A program made the position numbers and the translations under genes. Under the pieces are notes generated by a model. The model was not told the DNA's origin, ran no database searches, and saw only the letters and a program-made list of their open reading frames with translations. From contig NZ_AP024886.1 of the NCBI RefSeq assembly GCF_024346975.1, positions 124,001 to 188,000 on the forward strand: DNA of 64,000 nucleotides. Direction: 5' to 3'. Each line of letters starts with the position of its first letter. Position 1 is the stretch's first letter. Source of the DNA: Vibrio neonatus. Lineage in GTDB: Bacteria; Pseudomonadota; Gammaproteobacteria; Enterobacterales; Vibrionaceae. Shown in pieces: positions 18,562 to 28,183 of the stretch.

Positions 18562-19524
18562 ATGAACCGAAGCTTAGCTAGAGTGGATTTAAACCTGTTG
18601 GTGACAATGGATGTGTTGTTAAGGGAAAGAAATGTCTCTCGGGCGTCTGAAGTGTTGTTTGTTTCTCAATCTGCGGTCAGTAGAGCGCTGGCACGCCTAC
18701 GCGCCACGTTTGATGATCCTTTGTTTACTCGCGTATCAACAGGGTTAGTGCCTACCGAAAAAGCGCTACTTATCGAAAAGCAGCTACTGGTATTGCTCCC
18801 TCAACTGCAGCAAGTGTTCGGTTCAGAGCAGTTTGACCCCTATGTTGCAGACAATAGTTTTGCTATCTCTATGCCTGCTTTTTTATCTAGTGCTCTATTT
18901 CCCAAATTAGTATTAAGACTGCAAAAAATCGCCCCCAAAGTGACCATCACTGAACACTCTGCCAAAGCTAACCCGTATCCTGCTATTGACCAAGGTTATA
19001 TTGATTTTGCATTGCACTTTATCCAACCTGCCAATGCAAAATATGTGGCGACACACTTGGGTTCATTGAGACCTCAGTTATTCGTACGCAACTCTCACCC
19101 TTTGAGTAAGAATAAAGAGGTGACACTGCAAGATACGATAGCATTTCCTATGATTGGCATGGTCGTCGATGAGGATCAGCACCACTCCTTCAATGCACCC
19201 ATTTTACAAGTCTACAAAGATATGATGCACGACAATCGCCCTATATTGAGAAGCTCACAGACTCAGGTGTTGGTCGATGTGCTGATTAAAACAGACGCCA
19301 TATTATTTGGCACTAACAGCATCCAAGCCCTCCCCGATTTCGGCGAGCACTTTATTCAATTACCATCGCCAGAGTTAGATGGAAAAGAGGCGCTTGCGGT
19401 TCCGGCATACCTTATTCACCATCAAAGGTGTTCCAGCAGCGCAGCGCACCTATGGATGCAAACGATATTAATAGAAGAGTTGAGTGCATTGCTGCCACAC
19501 AATAGCAACTTACATGATATTTGA
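18562..19524 (+). CDS. LysR-family transcriptional regulator
   Basis: A 320-residue regulator with an N-terminal winged helix (RVDLNLLVTMDVLLRERNVS, then VSQSAVSRALARLRATFDDPLFTR) and a periplasmic-binding-like effector domain. The open frame allows a GTG start at 18541. The ATG at 18562 puts the first residue at the normal distance from the DLNLL motif. The divergent neighbour is the DUF1254 gene, which it probably controls through the 110-130 bp between them. The effector is unknown. Confidence 0.9.
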   Translation: MNRSLARVDLNLLVTMDVLLRERNVSRASEVLFVSQSAVSRALARLRATFDDPLFTRVSTGLVPTEKALLIEKQLLVLLPQLQQVFGSEQFDPYVADNSFAISMPAFLSSALFPKLVLRLQKIAPKVTITEHSAKANPYPAIDQGYIDFALHFIQPANAKYVATHLGSLRPQLFVRNSHPLSKNKEVTLQDTIAFPMIGMVVDEDQHHSFNAPILQVYKDMMHDNRPILRSSQTQVLVDVLIKTDAILFGTNSIQALPDFGEHFIQLPSPELDGKEALAVPAYLIHHQRCSSSAAHLWMQTILIEELSALLPHNSNLHDI

Positions 19525-19862
19525 TGCTTAATTGTACATTGCTAACTAAAGCCAAATCGTATGAGAGCTCCATATTCTCGAGTTTGGCGATGATATTCCC
19601 CAATCACAAAACAATATGCACCAATACGACACTAAAAATAAAAGCATTTAAATTCAGTACCTTAAGTGCTATTTAATTTCCAAACTCATACTGGTAAACA
19701 TTACATTCCATTTTTGCTAGTTATATCAAACCATTCGCACGACTATCATCAAGCCTACAAATTATGTCAATAACGATAGCAACTTAGCCATTTTCCTTAA
19801 TTTTCGCTTCGTTGTTTGCTTGGCATCAAATTAAATTTAATCACCGTTAGGATAGATTCCGT
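19525..19862. other. Intergenic region, 338 bp
   Basis: AT-rich spacer between the LysR gene and the 185-residue exported protein gene. No terminator with a good stem, no additional ORF and no recognisable operator was seen. The promoter of the downstream gene must lie in its right part. Confidence 0.5.
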
Positions 19863-20420
19863 ATGAAAAAAAGACTTGTTGCCGTAGCCTTTGCTGCTAG
19901 CGTTGCTTCTTCATTTGCATGTGCACAAACACCTGTTATGTTTTCAACTATCGACATGAACGCACCACAAGATAATGTGGTTCACGGCGTACGTTTGGCG
20001 GTTCTACACGGTAAAGTATCTGAAGTTAAAGGTGTTGATTTCTCTTTAGTTGGTTTGTCTGAATCTGATCGTACTACAGGTGCAAACTTCAGCATCGCCT
20101 TTGGTGCAAACAAAGTTAACAAAGAAATGACTGGTGTCTCTCTTGGTTGGTTTAACTGGAACACAGGTAAAGCGACAGGTGCTAACTTAGGTTTAGCGAA
20201 CATTACTCATGATGTGAATGGTCTTAACTGGGCAGCAGTAAACTACTCAACAGGCACAACAGTAGCCGATGTGGGTCTTGTAAGCCTTTCAAACAAATCT
20301 ACTGTTCAAGTAGGTTTCTTCAACAAAACTAAACACATTGATGCGGTACAAGTAGGTTTAGTGAACTGTGCAGATAACGGATTTTTTAAATGTTTCCCAA
20401 TCGTCAACTTCCCTAAATAA
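19863..20420 (+). CDS. Exported repeat protein, LA_2272 surface-repeat-like
   Basis: A 185-residue exported protein (signal MKKRLVAVAFAASVASSFACA) built of short imperfect repeats with Gly-Val/Leu-x-x-Asn patterns such as TGVSLGWFNWNTGKATGANL, TVADVGLVSLSNKS, VQVGFFNKTKH and VQVGLVNCADN. This resembles the LA_2272-type surface repeat seen in many bacterial outer membrane proteins of unknown role. It ends with a cysteine pair (NCADNGFFKCFP). A strong terminator follows, so it is monocistronic. Confidence 0.7.
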   Translation: MKKRLVAVAFAASVASSFACAQTPVMFSTIDMNAPQDNVVHGVRLAVLHGKVSEVKGVDFSLVGLSESDRTTGANFSIAFGANKVNKEMTGVSLGWFNWNTGKATGANLGLANITHDVNGLNWAAVNYSTGTTVADVGLVSLSNKSTVQVGFFNKTKHIDAVQVGLVNCADNGFFKCFPIVNFPK

Positions 20421-20458
20421 GCAAAGATGACGTTATAGCAATTACAACGCTAATATCA

Positions 20459-20487
20459 CCACAGGTCTGAACCACTCAGACCTGTGG
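20459..20487 (+). terminator. Rho-independent terminator
   Basis: Perfect 12-bp stem CCACAGGTCTGA (20459-20470) / TCAGACCTGTGG (20476-20487), 5-nt loop, followed by TCTCTTTC. It ends the exported repeat protein gene. It also lies just beyond the last gene of the convergent efflux operon. Confidence 0.82.
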
Positions 20488-20494
20488 TCTCTTT

Positions 20495-21658
20495 CTACAA
20501 TACCTTTCCCTCTCGCATTTTCACTGCCTGCTTACGCCTTCTTAGGGCATACACCAGTATTGACCAACCAATCACCTGCGCAATTAATAAGAAATATTGA
20601 GGCGTGACTTGAGAAAAGTCAGCCCCCATTTGATTCAGTTTTAAGAAACCTTGAATGGCCGGAGTGCTTGGGAATAAGTTGGACAACCAAATTAATGGAG
20701 TTGGGATAGCCTCAAGTGGCCAGATAAAGCCGGCGCTAAAGACTAATGGCATTGAACTCATTAGCACAATCACAGTCACTAACTCACGTCTCGGTACTAG
20801 CATGCCTAACAATAGCCCTATCATGCAGCCGGACAATAAAAAGGGCGTGCCGAAGATCAACAATTGCAATGGATGCGCTAAGCGAGCCACCGAATAAAAA
20901 TCAAAGCTCCAACCAAAATAATAAGCGCCCAATACGTAATAAAACCCGGTAAAGCACACCACTCTCGCCAGTAACCTCTGCCACGACTCGCGCTGTTCTT
21001 TAGCATTCTGGGCTATGGTTGGCTGGGTAATGGTTGCCCCTACGATACCAACGCCCATCACTAGGGTTTGTTGCAGAATCAACACAAACACCGCAGGAAC
21101 TACATAATTAACGTATCCGCCAGTCACGTTAAAGGTGGGCTTCATGTTCACATCAATTGACGCGTGGTGCTTGGCGGCGCTCACTAAAGGCTCCCCTTCC
21201 ATAACCAGACGCGCCACTTTTGCTTTAGCGGCCAAAGTACCACCAGCTCGGGCTAACCCTTCCACAATGGTGCCGTATACAAGAAAATAGGAAGCATCAC
21301 CGGCAAAGGATAAGGTCGGACTCTTGCCCAGCAGTAGATCGCGATAGAAATGCTCTGGAATGACTAAAATCCCTCGCACATCGCCATTTAAAAACTGCTG
21401 TTTCGCCTGTGCAATGCTGTGTGCTCGCTCCACAATCTGAATTTGCGAGGTAGCATCAACCATGCGTTCCAGATCAAAACTCACCTTGCTTTTATCTAGA
21501 TTCACCACCGTAATATGTTGCTGATTCGGAATTTGTTTTGCATATGGCAGTGGGTATAAAAACGAATAGAATACAACGCCACCGAAGATAGTAAGTACTA
21601 CCACCGGATTGGTTAAAATGGCTTTTAATTCAAGCTTAAATATGGACAGCCAATTCAT
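20495..21658 (-). CDS. ABC-2 type permease, second of two
   Basis: A 387-residue inner membrane protein with one N-terminal membrane segment (NPVVVLTIFGGVVFYSFLY). A periplasmic region of about 150 residues follows (FDLERMVDATSQIQIVERAHS), then about five C-terminal helices with the ABC-2 motif region MSSMPLVFSAGFIWPLEAIPTP. It overlaps the upstream permease gene by four bases. The pair, with HlyD and TolC-like partners, resembles YhhJ/YbhR-type drug or toxin exporters. No ATP-binding subunit is encoded in the operon. Confidence 0.85.
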   Translation of the reverse strand: MNWLSIFKLELKAILTNPVVVLTIFGGVVFYSFLYPLPYAKQIPNQQHITVVNLDKSKVSFDLERMVDATSQIQIVERAHSIAQAKQQFLNGDVRGILVIPEHFYRDLLLGKSPTLSFAGDASYFLVYGTIVEGLARAGGTLAAKAKVARLVMEGEPLVSAAKHHASIDVNMKPTFNVTGGYVNYVVPAVFVLILQQTLVMGVGIVGATITQPTIAQNAKEQRESWQRLLARVVCFTGFYYVLGAYYFGWSFDFYSVARLAHPLQLLIFGTPFLLSGCMIGLLLGMLVPRRELVTVIVLMSSMPLVFSAGFIWPLEAIPTPLIWLSNLFPSTPAIQGFLKLNQMGADFSQVTPQYFLLIAQVIGWSILVYALRRRKQAVKMREGKVL

Positions 21659-22794
21659 GCTAACGCCCCTTTTATCTTTTTCGGAGCCAGTTTAGCCAGC
21701 ACCAGTAGCAGAACTAAATACCCCAACATAGGAACGAGAAAACCTAATGTTTGCAAAGTAGAAGCGCCATAAGACACCTGACTCACCTGCGCCTCGATAT
21801 AATGGCTTATTGGCAACAAACTGCGCCAACCTTGTGCCAGCGTCCCCATATCCGTTACCGGAAAAGTGATCCCCATAAAGGCAAAACCTGGGGCGGTAAA
21901 TGCACCGGCAAAACTCAAGGCTCTGGCAGCATCAAAGGTCATAAAGAAGAATACTGCGCCGACTAATGTGCACGCCAGCACTGTGGCAAGTTGCGCAAAG
22001 ATAAGCACCGCATAGCCGCCTTGCATCGGCCACTGCAAGTAGGCATAAAACCAAAGTAAAGAGCCCACACCCAGCGTCCAATAAATCGGAATGTAACAGG
22101 CTAATGTTTTCGTCATAGCGCCCACTACGCCCTGCTCAAGCCACTTATCCATAGTGCCTAGTCTCTTATGCATTGCTAACGTCAGCACAGTGCCCACTAC
22201 AATCACAATTTGCCAAACGGCTGGCACAATCGCTGATACCAAAAACTGTGCGTAGTTGCTGTTTGAGTTAAACAGCGGCGTAATTTGCGTGCGCACCGTA
22301 ACCGCTTTGCCTAACGCACTTTTAATGGTTGAGTTACCAGAGGCTAGCTTCTTCGCCGTTTGTATCTTCGCATCAAATGTTCCCACTGAGCGCAATACCG
22401 ATGAATTAACCAGTTTCCCCACCAAAATGTACTGGCTGTTATAAAACACGCTCACTTGCGGTGGATTGGACAAGAAAATATCGCGGTCAAAATCTCTCGG
22501 GATCACCACATAGGCATAGATATCACTGCCACTGAGTGCCCTTTTGGCATCGTACTCACTTTGAAAGTGAGTGCTAACATACAAAGTTTCACTGGCATCA
22601 AGGTATCGAACTAACTCGTGTGACAAACGGCTTTGCTGATGATCGACGACTGCAATCGGCAGTGCACGCGCGATACCTTGTGAAAAGATCCACCACAGGC
22701 TCACTGCCAGCAAAATCGGCACCCAAGTAATGGAGGCCAATAGCCATTTATCTCGCCACAATCGTTGCCATTCGTCCGCTATAAAACGAAACAT
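21655..22794 (-). CDS. ABC-2 type permease, first of two
   Basis: A 379-residue protein with the same architecture as its downstream partner: an N-terminal membrane anchor (WLLASITWVPILLAVSLWW), a periplasmic domain, and a C-terminal helix bundle containing AGAFTAPGFAFMGITFPVTDMG. It probably forms a heterodimeric transmembrane channel with the product of 20495-21658. The start is four bases from the end of the HlyD gene, so the genes are co-translated. It lacks any Walker motifs. Confidence 0.85.
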   Translation of the reverse strand: MFRFIADEWQRLWRDKWLLASITWVPILLAVSLWWIFSQGIARALPIAVVDHQQSRLSHELVRYLDASETLYVSTHFQSEYDAKRALSGSDIYAYVVIPRDFDRDIFLSNPPQVSVFYNSQYILVGKLVNSSVLRSVGTFDAKIQTAKKLASGNSTIKSALGKAVTVRTQITPLFNSNSNYAQFLVSAIVPAVWQIVIVVGTVLTLAMHKRLGTMDKWLEQGVVGAMTKTLACYIPIYWTLGVGSLLWFYAYLQWPMQGGYAVLIFAQLATVLACTLVGAVFFFMTFDAARALSFAGAFTAPGFAFMGITFPVTDMGTLAQGWRSLLPISHYIEAQVSQVSYGASTLQTLGFLVPMLGYLVLLLVLAKLAPKKIKGALA

Positions 22795-22798
22795 ACGA

Positions 22799-23779
22799 TT
22801 ACTCTTTTTCGTCTAGCGTTAACACAACACTCATACCAATACGGAATTTATCCAAATCTTGCAGTGGACGAGCTTCCACCTCAAAAGTGCGTAAATCAAA
22901 GCCCTGACTGCTGTCTGTTGATCGCCATGTGGCAAAGTCGCCCATTACTGAGATATGCGAAATACGAAAACGAACCGTTTTATCCAACGCGGGAACAAAC
23001 GCACTGATTTCAGCATCTTTTTGGAAATGTTTAAGCAGATCTTCGCGCACATTAAACACCGCCCAAGAATCTAAGGTATCAATAACGGTCACTACCGGGA
23101 ATCCTTGCGGAGCAAGCTCACCGCTATGCAGTAGCACTTGTGAGACCTCACCATCAAACCAACTTTCAATATGGGTATCTGCCGCATAGGCTTCGACTTC
23201 TGCCACTGCGCCAGCTGCCATACGCGCTTTTTCACTGGCGGCTTTTTTGGTTTCAGAGCGTGCGCCTTCTTTGGCTAACAAGTACATTTGATGAGCAGCA
23301 TTTTCTGTATATTTAGCCGCTTTCCACTGCGTGTATGCCTCGTCACGTTTTTGCTCGGCGAGTACGCCGTCTTGATATAAATTATCCACGCGGCGATAGG
23401 TTTTCTCCATCAACTCAGACGCAGCTTTAGCTTTACTCCATTGGTCGCGAGCGGCAGAAATTTGCTGAGTACGAGCGCCGTTTTCCGCTTCTTGAGCCAA
23501 TGCACCGGCGGCTTCTTGGCCTGCGCGCGCCTGCTCTAATTTGGCATCAATTTCAGGGCTGTAGATGGTAAAGATAAGGTCGCCTTCCTTAACCTGATCG
23601 CCCTTTTTCACATTGATGCTTTCAATGCGACCCGGAACTTTAGAAGAGATGCTGTATTGCTGAGCGGTCATCTGTCCTTGAATGCGAATTGGCTGTGGTT
23701 GGTAAGCTTGATAAAAACCGTATCCAACAAGACCAATAAGGACTACTGCGACTAGAGCAATAGGGGTTTTAGCTGACAT
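22799..23779 (-). CDS. HlyD-family membrane fusion protein
   Basis: A 326-residue periplasmic adaptor. It has an N-terminal membrane anchor (IALVAVVLIGLVGYGFYQAY), a biotinyl-lipoyl half-motif (GQMTAQQYSISSKVPGRIESINVKKGDQVKEGDLIF), a long coiled coil (about residues 75-190) and a second lipoyl/beta-barrel part (LHSGELAPQGFPVVTVIDT). It links the ABC-2 permeases with the TolC-like channel. The start overlaps the end of the upstream TolC-like gene by 11 bases. Confidence 0.9.
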   Translation of the reverse strand: MSAKTPIALVAVVLIGLVGYGFYQAYQPQPIRIQGQMTAQQYSISSKVPGRIESINVKKGDQVKEGDLIFTIYSPEIDAKLEQARAGQEAAGALAQEAENGARTQQISAARDQWSKAKAASELMEKTYRRVDNLYQDGVLAEQKRDEAYTQWKAAKYTENAAHQMYLLAKEGARSETKKAASEKARMAAGAVAEVEAYAADTHIESWFDGEVSQVLLHSGELAPQGFPVVTVIDTLDSWAVFNVREDLLKHFQKDAEISAFVPALDKTVRFRISHISVMGDFATWRSTDSSQGFDLRTFEVEARPLQDLDKFRIGMSVVLTLDEKE

Positions 23780-25187
23780 TGACTTCTCCTTTAGTGCCTA
23801 CGCTAGCTTCATTGATAGCCTTGTTAGGACGGGTCTCATATTGATTAAAAGTGTTCATTTTGCCACTCAGTGCGAGCAGTTTATTCAGTGATATTAAGTA
23901 GTTAAAACGAGCAACATGCTGCTGGGTTTGAATGCTGGCAAGGTATAACTCCGCATCCACCACATCTAACGAGTTAGATAACCCTTGGCTAAACATTTTT
24001 CGACGTAAGCGTAGGTTTTCTTCGGCAAGCTCGATACTGGTCTCTAACCCTTTGACCTCTTCCATCGACTGCTCGGCTTCTAAATACGTTTTTTGTACTA
24101 ACACCGAAAGATCTTGCTTCGCCTGAGCGCGCAAATGAGTGATTTGCAATACCGCGCTATGAGCGGCATCCAGTTGGCTAGAGCGTCCACTGGTTTCAAG
24201 TAGCGGAATGCTGACCCCTACCCCGACAAACCAGTCTGGCTTTAATTGCGAAGCTAACGAGTCATCTTCATACAGGTTGTAATCTCCGTATAAATACACA
24301 TCTGGGTAGTACTTACTTTTTTGCACATCCGTCAGCCCTTTAGCTTGTTTCTCTTTAGCATCCAAAATAGACAGGCCCGGATAGGTCACTAACGTTTCGT
24401 TGGTATAGGCACTCAAAGGAGGAAGCGATTTATTGATGAAGAGGGGACTCACAGGGGTCACGGTTTGCGACTGATTTAAAATTTGCGTTAATGCACTGGT
24501 GGCAATTTCTAAATCTCGCTCTGCTTTTTTCCTATCTACTTTGGCTTTGGCGAGCGATGCATCCGCTTGTAATCTTTCTACTCGAGCAATCTGCCCTTGC
24601 TTTTCTAACTTGGCGGCAAAGCTGGCATGTTGCTCCAAGCCTTTCTCTACATTTTTATAGGTTTCAACCACTTGCTTAGACAGTACAACCCCAAAATAGT
24701 ATTTGGCTAGGTCTTCGTATCGCGCTTGTCGCTCCATCTCTAGTTGCGCACGAGCTTCGTCCGTTTGTGCAGACGCAATAGATTGTGCCGAAATGATTTT
24801 ACCCCCGGTGAAGATGGGCCAAATCGCTCGAATAGAAGAGGTAAATACGTCTTTTTCTGCAATAGTTGAATAAGAGCTGGCTAAGATTGGCAGAGAAATA
24901 GGCGGCAGTGCGATAGGGGTCGAAATACTATCGGCAATCTGTTGTCCACTGAGCTTAATGTCATCATCCAGACGGGTGTAGTTGGCATTTAAAGTGACCG
25001 ACGGCAAATTTAAGCTCTGTTTGGCACTTTGCAGGTTTTTGTAACGGTCAACATTAGCTTGGCTAGCCGCCAGTGAATTGTTTTGTTGCTGTAACAACGC
25101 CCACGCTTGAGAGAAGGTCACAGGTTGAGCAACAGCAGGTAGCGCAAACCCACACATCAACGCAATGACAATACGTTTAAATTTCAC
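23769..25187 (-). CDS. TolC-family outer membrane efflux protein
   Basis: A 472-residue outer membrane factor with signal MKFKRIVIALMCGFALPAVAQ. It has two repeats of the OEP domain, with coiled-coil stretches and the conserved endings of each repeat (LSGKMNTFNQYET). It is the first gene of a four-gene operon encoding a complete conduit from inner membrane permease to outer membrane channel. The dedicated TolC-like protein is typical of exporters with specific cargo. The substrate is not evident. Confidence 0.88.
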   Translation of the reverse strand: MKFKRIVIALMCGFALPAVAQPVTFSQAWALLQQQNNSLAASQANVDRYKNLQSAKQSLNLPSVTLNANYTRLDDDIKLSGQQIADSISTPIALPPISLPILASSYSTIAEKDVFTSSIRAIWPIFTGGKIISAQSIASAQTDEARAQLEMERQARYEDLAKYYFGVVLSKQVVETYKNVEKGLEQHASFAAKLEKQGQIARVERLQADASLAKAKVDRKKAERDLEIATSALTQILNQSQTVTPVSPLFINKSLPPLSAYTNETLVTYPGLSILDAKEKQAKGLTDVQKSKYYPDVYLYGDYNLYEDDSLASQLKPDWFVGVGVSIPLLETSGRSSQLDAAHSAVLQITHLRAQAKQDLSVLVQKTYLEAEQSMEEVKGLETSIELAEENLRLRRKMFSQGLSNSLDVVDAELYLASIQTQQHVARFNYLISLNKLLALSGKMNTFNQYETRPNKAINEASVGTKGEVNVS

Positions 25188-25580
25188 CTTGTTCTATTCC
25201 TTGGCGATATCTGTCGATTAAAAATTAGAATATATACTCTATTTTATCTCGAATACTAAAACAATCAGACTACAAGTGTAGTGTGATATCACTGACTTAA
25301 AAGATAGATTTTTCATACAATTAGAAAAAATTACACGATTTGGCATACTCAAATACGAATAAGTCGCCTGCTACGATAATACTCTCTATTCAAACAAGAT
25401 AAATATCAGATGGCATTTAACTGCAAATTTCTCTCCATCATCCCTTAATCCTATTAAGAACAGTGCCTTAACAAAGCGTATTCTCATTAAAACTCGCCAC
25501 TATGAACCCATATTCTTTGACACAAATTGCAGATGCGACCATCATAAAAGAGTCGCTTTTATTGAGGATATGGATGTTAA
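25188..25580. other. Intergenic region between divergent efflux operon and cti, 393 bp
   Basis: AT-rich region that must carry promoters for both directions. A perfect 10-bp palindrome GTGATATCAC at 25283-25292, about 96 bp from the TolC-like start, could be a regulator operator. No additional gene is visible. Confidence 0.45.
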
Positions 25581-27932
25581 ATGAAAAAGTACGCACTGAT
25601 TGCCTTCATCATCGCCTTTACTGGCTGTGGTACCTTCGTAGGATTAAATTTTGAAGCGCTGTTTGGCCCCGAAAAAGTTCAAGATAGAACCATCTCACAT
25701 GACTTCTCACAAGCTCAGTATTTTATCGATGAGGTGCAGCCTATTCTCGATAAACGCTGCGTTGTCTGCCACGCCTGTTATGACGCTCCCTGCCAACTCA
25801 AGCTAACCTCTGCAGAAGGCATAGACAGAGGGGCAACCACAGCAATGGTGTATCAAGGTGCTCGCTTGACCGCCACCACTCCAACTCGATTATATGAAGA
25901 TGCATTTTCCACCCAAGAATGGCGTAATCATGGCTTTTATCCTGTTTTGAATGAACGCCTACAACGCGCAGACGCCAATATAGAAGCGGGAGTAATGGCG
26001 CAGTTGTTAATTCAAAAAGAAGAGTTTCCGCTTCCGCAAGATGTCATTTTAGATGATGACGATTTTGATTTTAGCCTCGACCGCGCCTTTGTCTGTCCCA
26101 CTTCAGATTCTATTCAAGCCTATAAAGAAGAATACCCGCTCGCCGGAATGCCTTATGGCATGCCCGCGCTTGCGAATGACGAACAACAAACCTTGCTTGC
26201 ATGGCTACGCCAAGGGGCAAGCATGTCAGAGCCTGTGCCTCTCACCAAAGCGCAACTTGAAGATGTGGCTAAATGGGAGACGTATTTCAACCAAGATAGT
26301 CTAAAGCGTCAAATTACTAGTCGCTATATTTACGAGCATCTGTTTCTTTCACATATCTACTTCTCTGAGCATGAACAGACACGCTTCTTTAGTCTAGTGC
26401 GCTCGGCAACGCCTCCCGGTGAACCGGTAAAACGTATTGCGACGCGCCGACCTTATGGCGATCCACAGGTTGCACGTGTCTACTACCGCTTAATTGCAGA
26501 GCGCGAAACCATTGTCGACAAAACCCACATGCCATACGCGCTAAACCAAGAGCGCATGCAAAAGTGGCTAACATGGTTTGATAAAGCCGATTACACCATC
26601 AAAAAACTGCCAAGTTACGACATTGAAGTAGCATCTAACCCCATTCTTGCCTTTGCGGATATTCCTGTCGATTCTCGCTACAACTTCCTTTTAGACGAAG
26701 CGCAAAACACCATAATGGCCTTTATTAAAGGGCCTGTTTGTCGCGGACAATTGGCCCTAAACGTAATTAATGACCACTTCTGGGTATTCTTTACCAACCC
26801 AGGTCGCATGGACAACAAAGTGGCGACTGATTTCCTTAGATCTCAAGCCGAAAACATGGCATTGCCGGGGCAATTAGACAGCAATACCACACCTCTGTTT
26901 AACTGGGTTAAATTCTCTAAATCTCAGTCTATCTATCTGACAGAAAAGATGAACTTCATGAATGACCATTTTAAAAATGGCGAGCATCTAGACATCGATG
27001 TCATTTGGAATGGCGACGGCGCCAACCCTAACGCAGCCCTAACAATTTTCCGCCATTTTGACAGCGCAACAGTGGCAAAAGGCTTAGTCGGCAATCAACC
27101 CAAAACCGCTTGGGTTATCGACTATTCATTGTTAGAGCGTATTCATTACTTGCTCGTGGCAGGCTTTGATATTTACGGTAACTTCGGCCACCAGCTCATT
27201 ACTCGTATGTATATGGATTTACTGAGAATTGAAGGGGAAACCAATTTTATCGCACTGCTGCCAAAAGAGTCTCGCCACGATATTTTATCCAGTTGGTATG
27301 AAGGACAATCTATTGAATTTACTGATTACCTAACGCGTAACGCCAAACCTTTTGATCAAGAATCAGGCATAGAATATCGCACCAATGACCCTAAGACAGA
27401 GCTACTGACACTGCTGACTGAACATGTTTCGGCAATCCTTGAGCCGCGCTATGAAATCGCCAATACACCGCTCAAGCGAGAAAGTGAGTTGTTATTACAG
27501 CAAATCAACAGCCTAGTAGGTGGAGGCATCGAAAACTTTCCACAATTGATGACCATCAACATAGAAGCAGATAACGGGCAACAGCACGTATTTACCTTAG
27601 TGCACAGCAACGCGCACACCAATATCTCCAGCTTATTTGCCGAAGAAGACAACCGTAAACCCGAAGAAGACACTCTCACCTTAGTAAACGGTATTTTGGG
27701 CAGTTATCCAGCGGCTTTCTTGACTCTGCAAGAGCGAGAGATCCCTGAGTTACTAAAACGCATTCGAGAAGTGGATGACGATGATAACTATGAAGAACTG
27801 CTGGATCGTTTCGCTATTCGCCGTACCGATCTTAGGTTTTGGCCATTTAGCGACAAGATTCATGAGTGGTATGCCAAAGATCAACCGATAGAAAACGGCC
27901 TACTTGACTACAACCGTTTTGAAAATAGATAA
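25581..27932 (+). CDS. cti: Fatty acid cis/trans isomerase Cti
   Basis: A 783-residue periplasmic cytochrome-c-type enzyme that converts cis-unsaturated phospholipid acyl chains to trans, making membranes more rigid under solvent, heat or osmotic stress. A short N-terminal hydrophobic segment with AFTGC (possible lipobox) is followed by the heme-binding motif C60-V-V-C63-H64 within RCVVCHACYDAPCQ, characteristic of Cti. The remaining sequence (for example FVCPTSDSIQAYKEEYPLAGMPYGMPAL) fits the family across its whole length. It is monocistronic with its own terminator. Length is normal. Confidence 0.92.
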   Translation: MKKYALIAFIIAFTGCGTFVGLNFEALFGPEKVQDRTISHDFSQAQYFIDEVQPILDKRCVVCHACYDAPCQLKLTSAEGIDRGATTAMVYQGARLTATTPTRLYEDAFSTQEWRNHGFYPVLNERLQRADANIEAGVMAQLLIQKEEFPLPQDVILDDDDFDFSLDRAFVCPTSDSIQAYKEEYPLAGMPYGMPALANDEQQTLLAWLRQGASMSEPVPLTKAQLEDVAKWETYFNQDSLKRQITSRYIYEHLFLSHIYFSEHEQTRFFSLVRSATPPGEPVKRIATRRPYGDPQVARVYYRLIAERETIVDKTHMPYALNQERMQKWLTWFDKADYTIKKLPSYDIEVASNPILAFADIPVDSRYNFLLDEAQNTIMAFIKGPVCRGQLALNVINDHFWVFFTNPGRMDNKVATDFLRSQAENMALPGQLDSNTTPLFNWVKFSKSQSIYLTEKMNFMNDHFKNGEHLDIDVIWNGDGANPNAALTIFRHFDSATVAKGLVGNQPKTAWVIDYSLLERIHYLLVAGFDIYGNFGHQLITRMYMDLLRIEGETNFIALLPKESRHDILSSWYEGQSIEFTDYLTRNAKPFDQESGIEYRTNDPKTELLTLLTEHVSAILEPRYEIANTPLKRESELLLQQINSLVGGGIENFPQLMTINIEADNGQQHVFTLVHSNAHTNISSLFAEEDNRKPEEDTLTLVNGILGSYPAAFLTLQEREIPELLKRIREVDDDDNYEELLDRFAIRRTDLRFWPFSDKIHEWYAKDQPIENGLLDYNRFENR

Positions 27933-27944
27933 CTCAGAAAAAGC

Positions 27945-27988
27945 AAATGCCCAAAGCCAATACCGAAAGTAACGCGCTTTGGGCATTT
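27945..27988. terminator. Rho-independent terminator of cti
   Basis: Perfect 13-bp stem AAATGCCCAAAGC (27945-27957) / GCTTTGGGCATTT (27976-27988) with an 18-nt loop, followed by CTATAATATT and preceded by AAAAAG. It could work in both directions. Confidence 0.8.
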
Positions 27989-28183
27989 CTATAATATTGT
28001 TCTGAAACAGTCACTTAATCATACATCTCTAATCGATAACCCTTCTTTAGCCGTTCGTGCCAATCTTTCATGTTATAAGCTATATCCATTTCATATACGC
28101 AATCGACCACTTGGTACTGGCTTTCAGACGAGGATTTGGCACTATCTATATCATTCGAAAAAGTGAGCAAAGGGAACGCTGTT

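Noticed and set aside
25283..25292. GTGATATCAC palindrome in front of the TolC-like gene
   Set aside because: Only ten bases, no second copy nearby. Noted in the intergenic entry but not claimed as an operator.
28015..28170. Minus-strand open frame of about 51 codons ending KKGYRLEMYD
   Set aside because: Composition is protein-like, but there is only a TTG start overlapping the ribosome site of the ATP-grasp gene and no Shine-Dalgarno sequence. It could be a small gene or a remnant; not supported enough to list.
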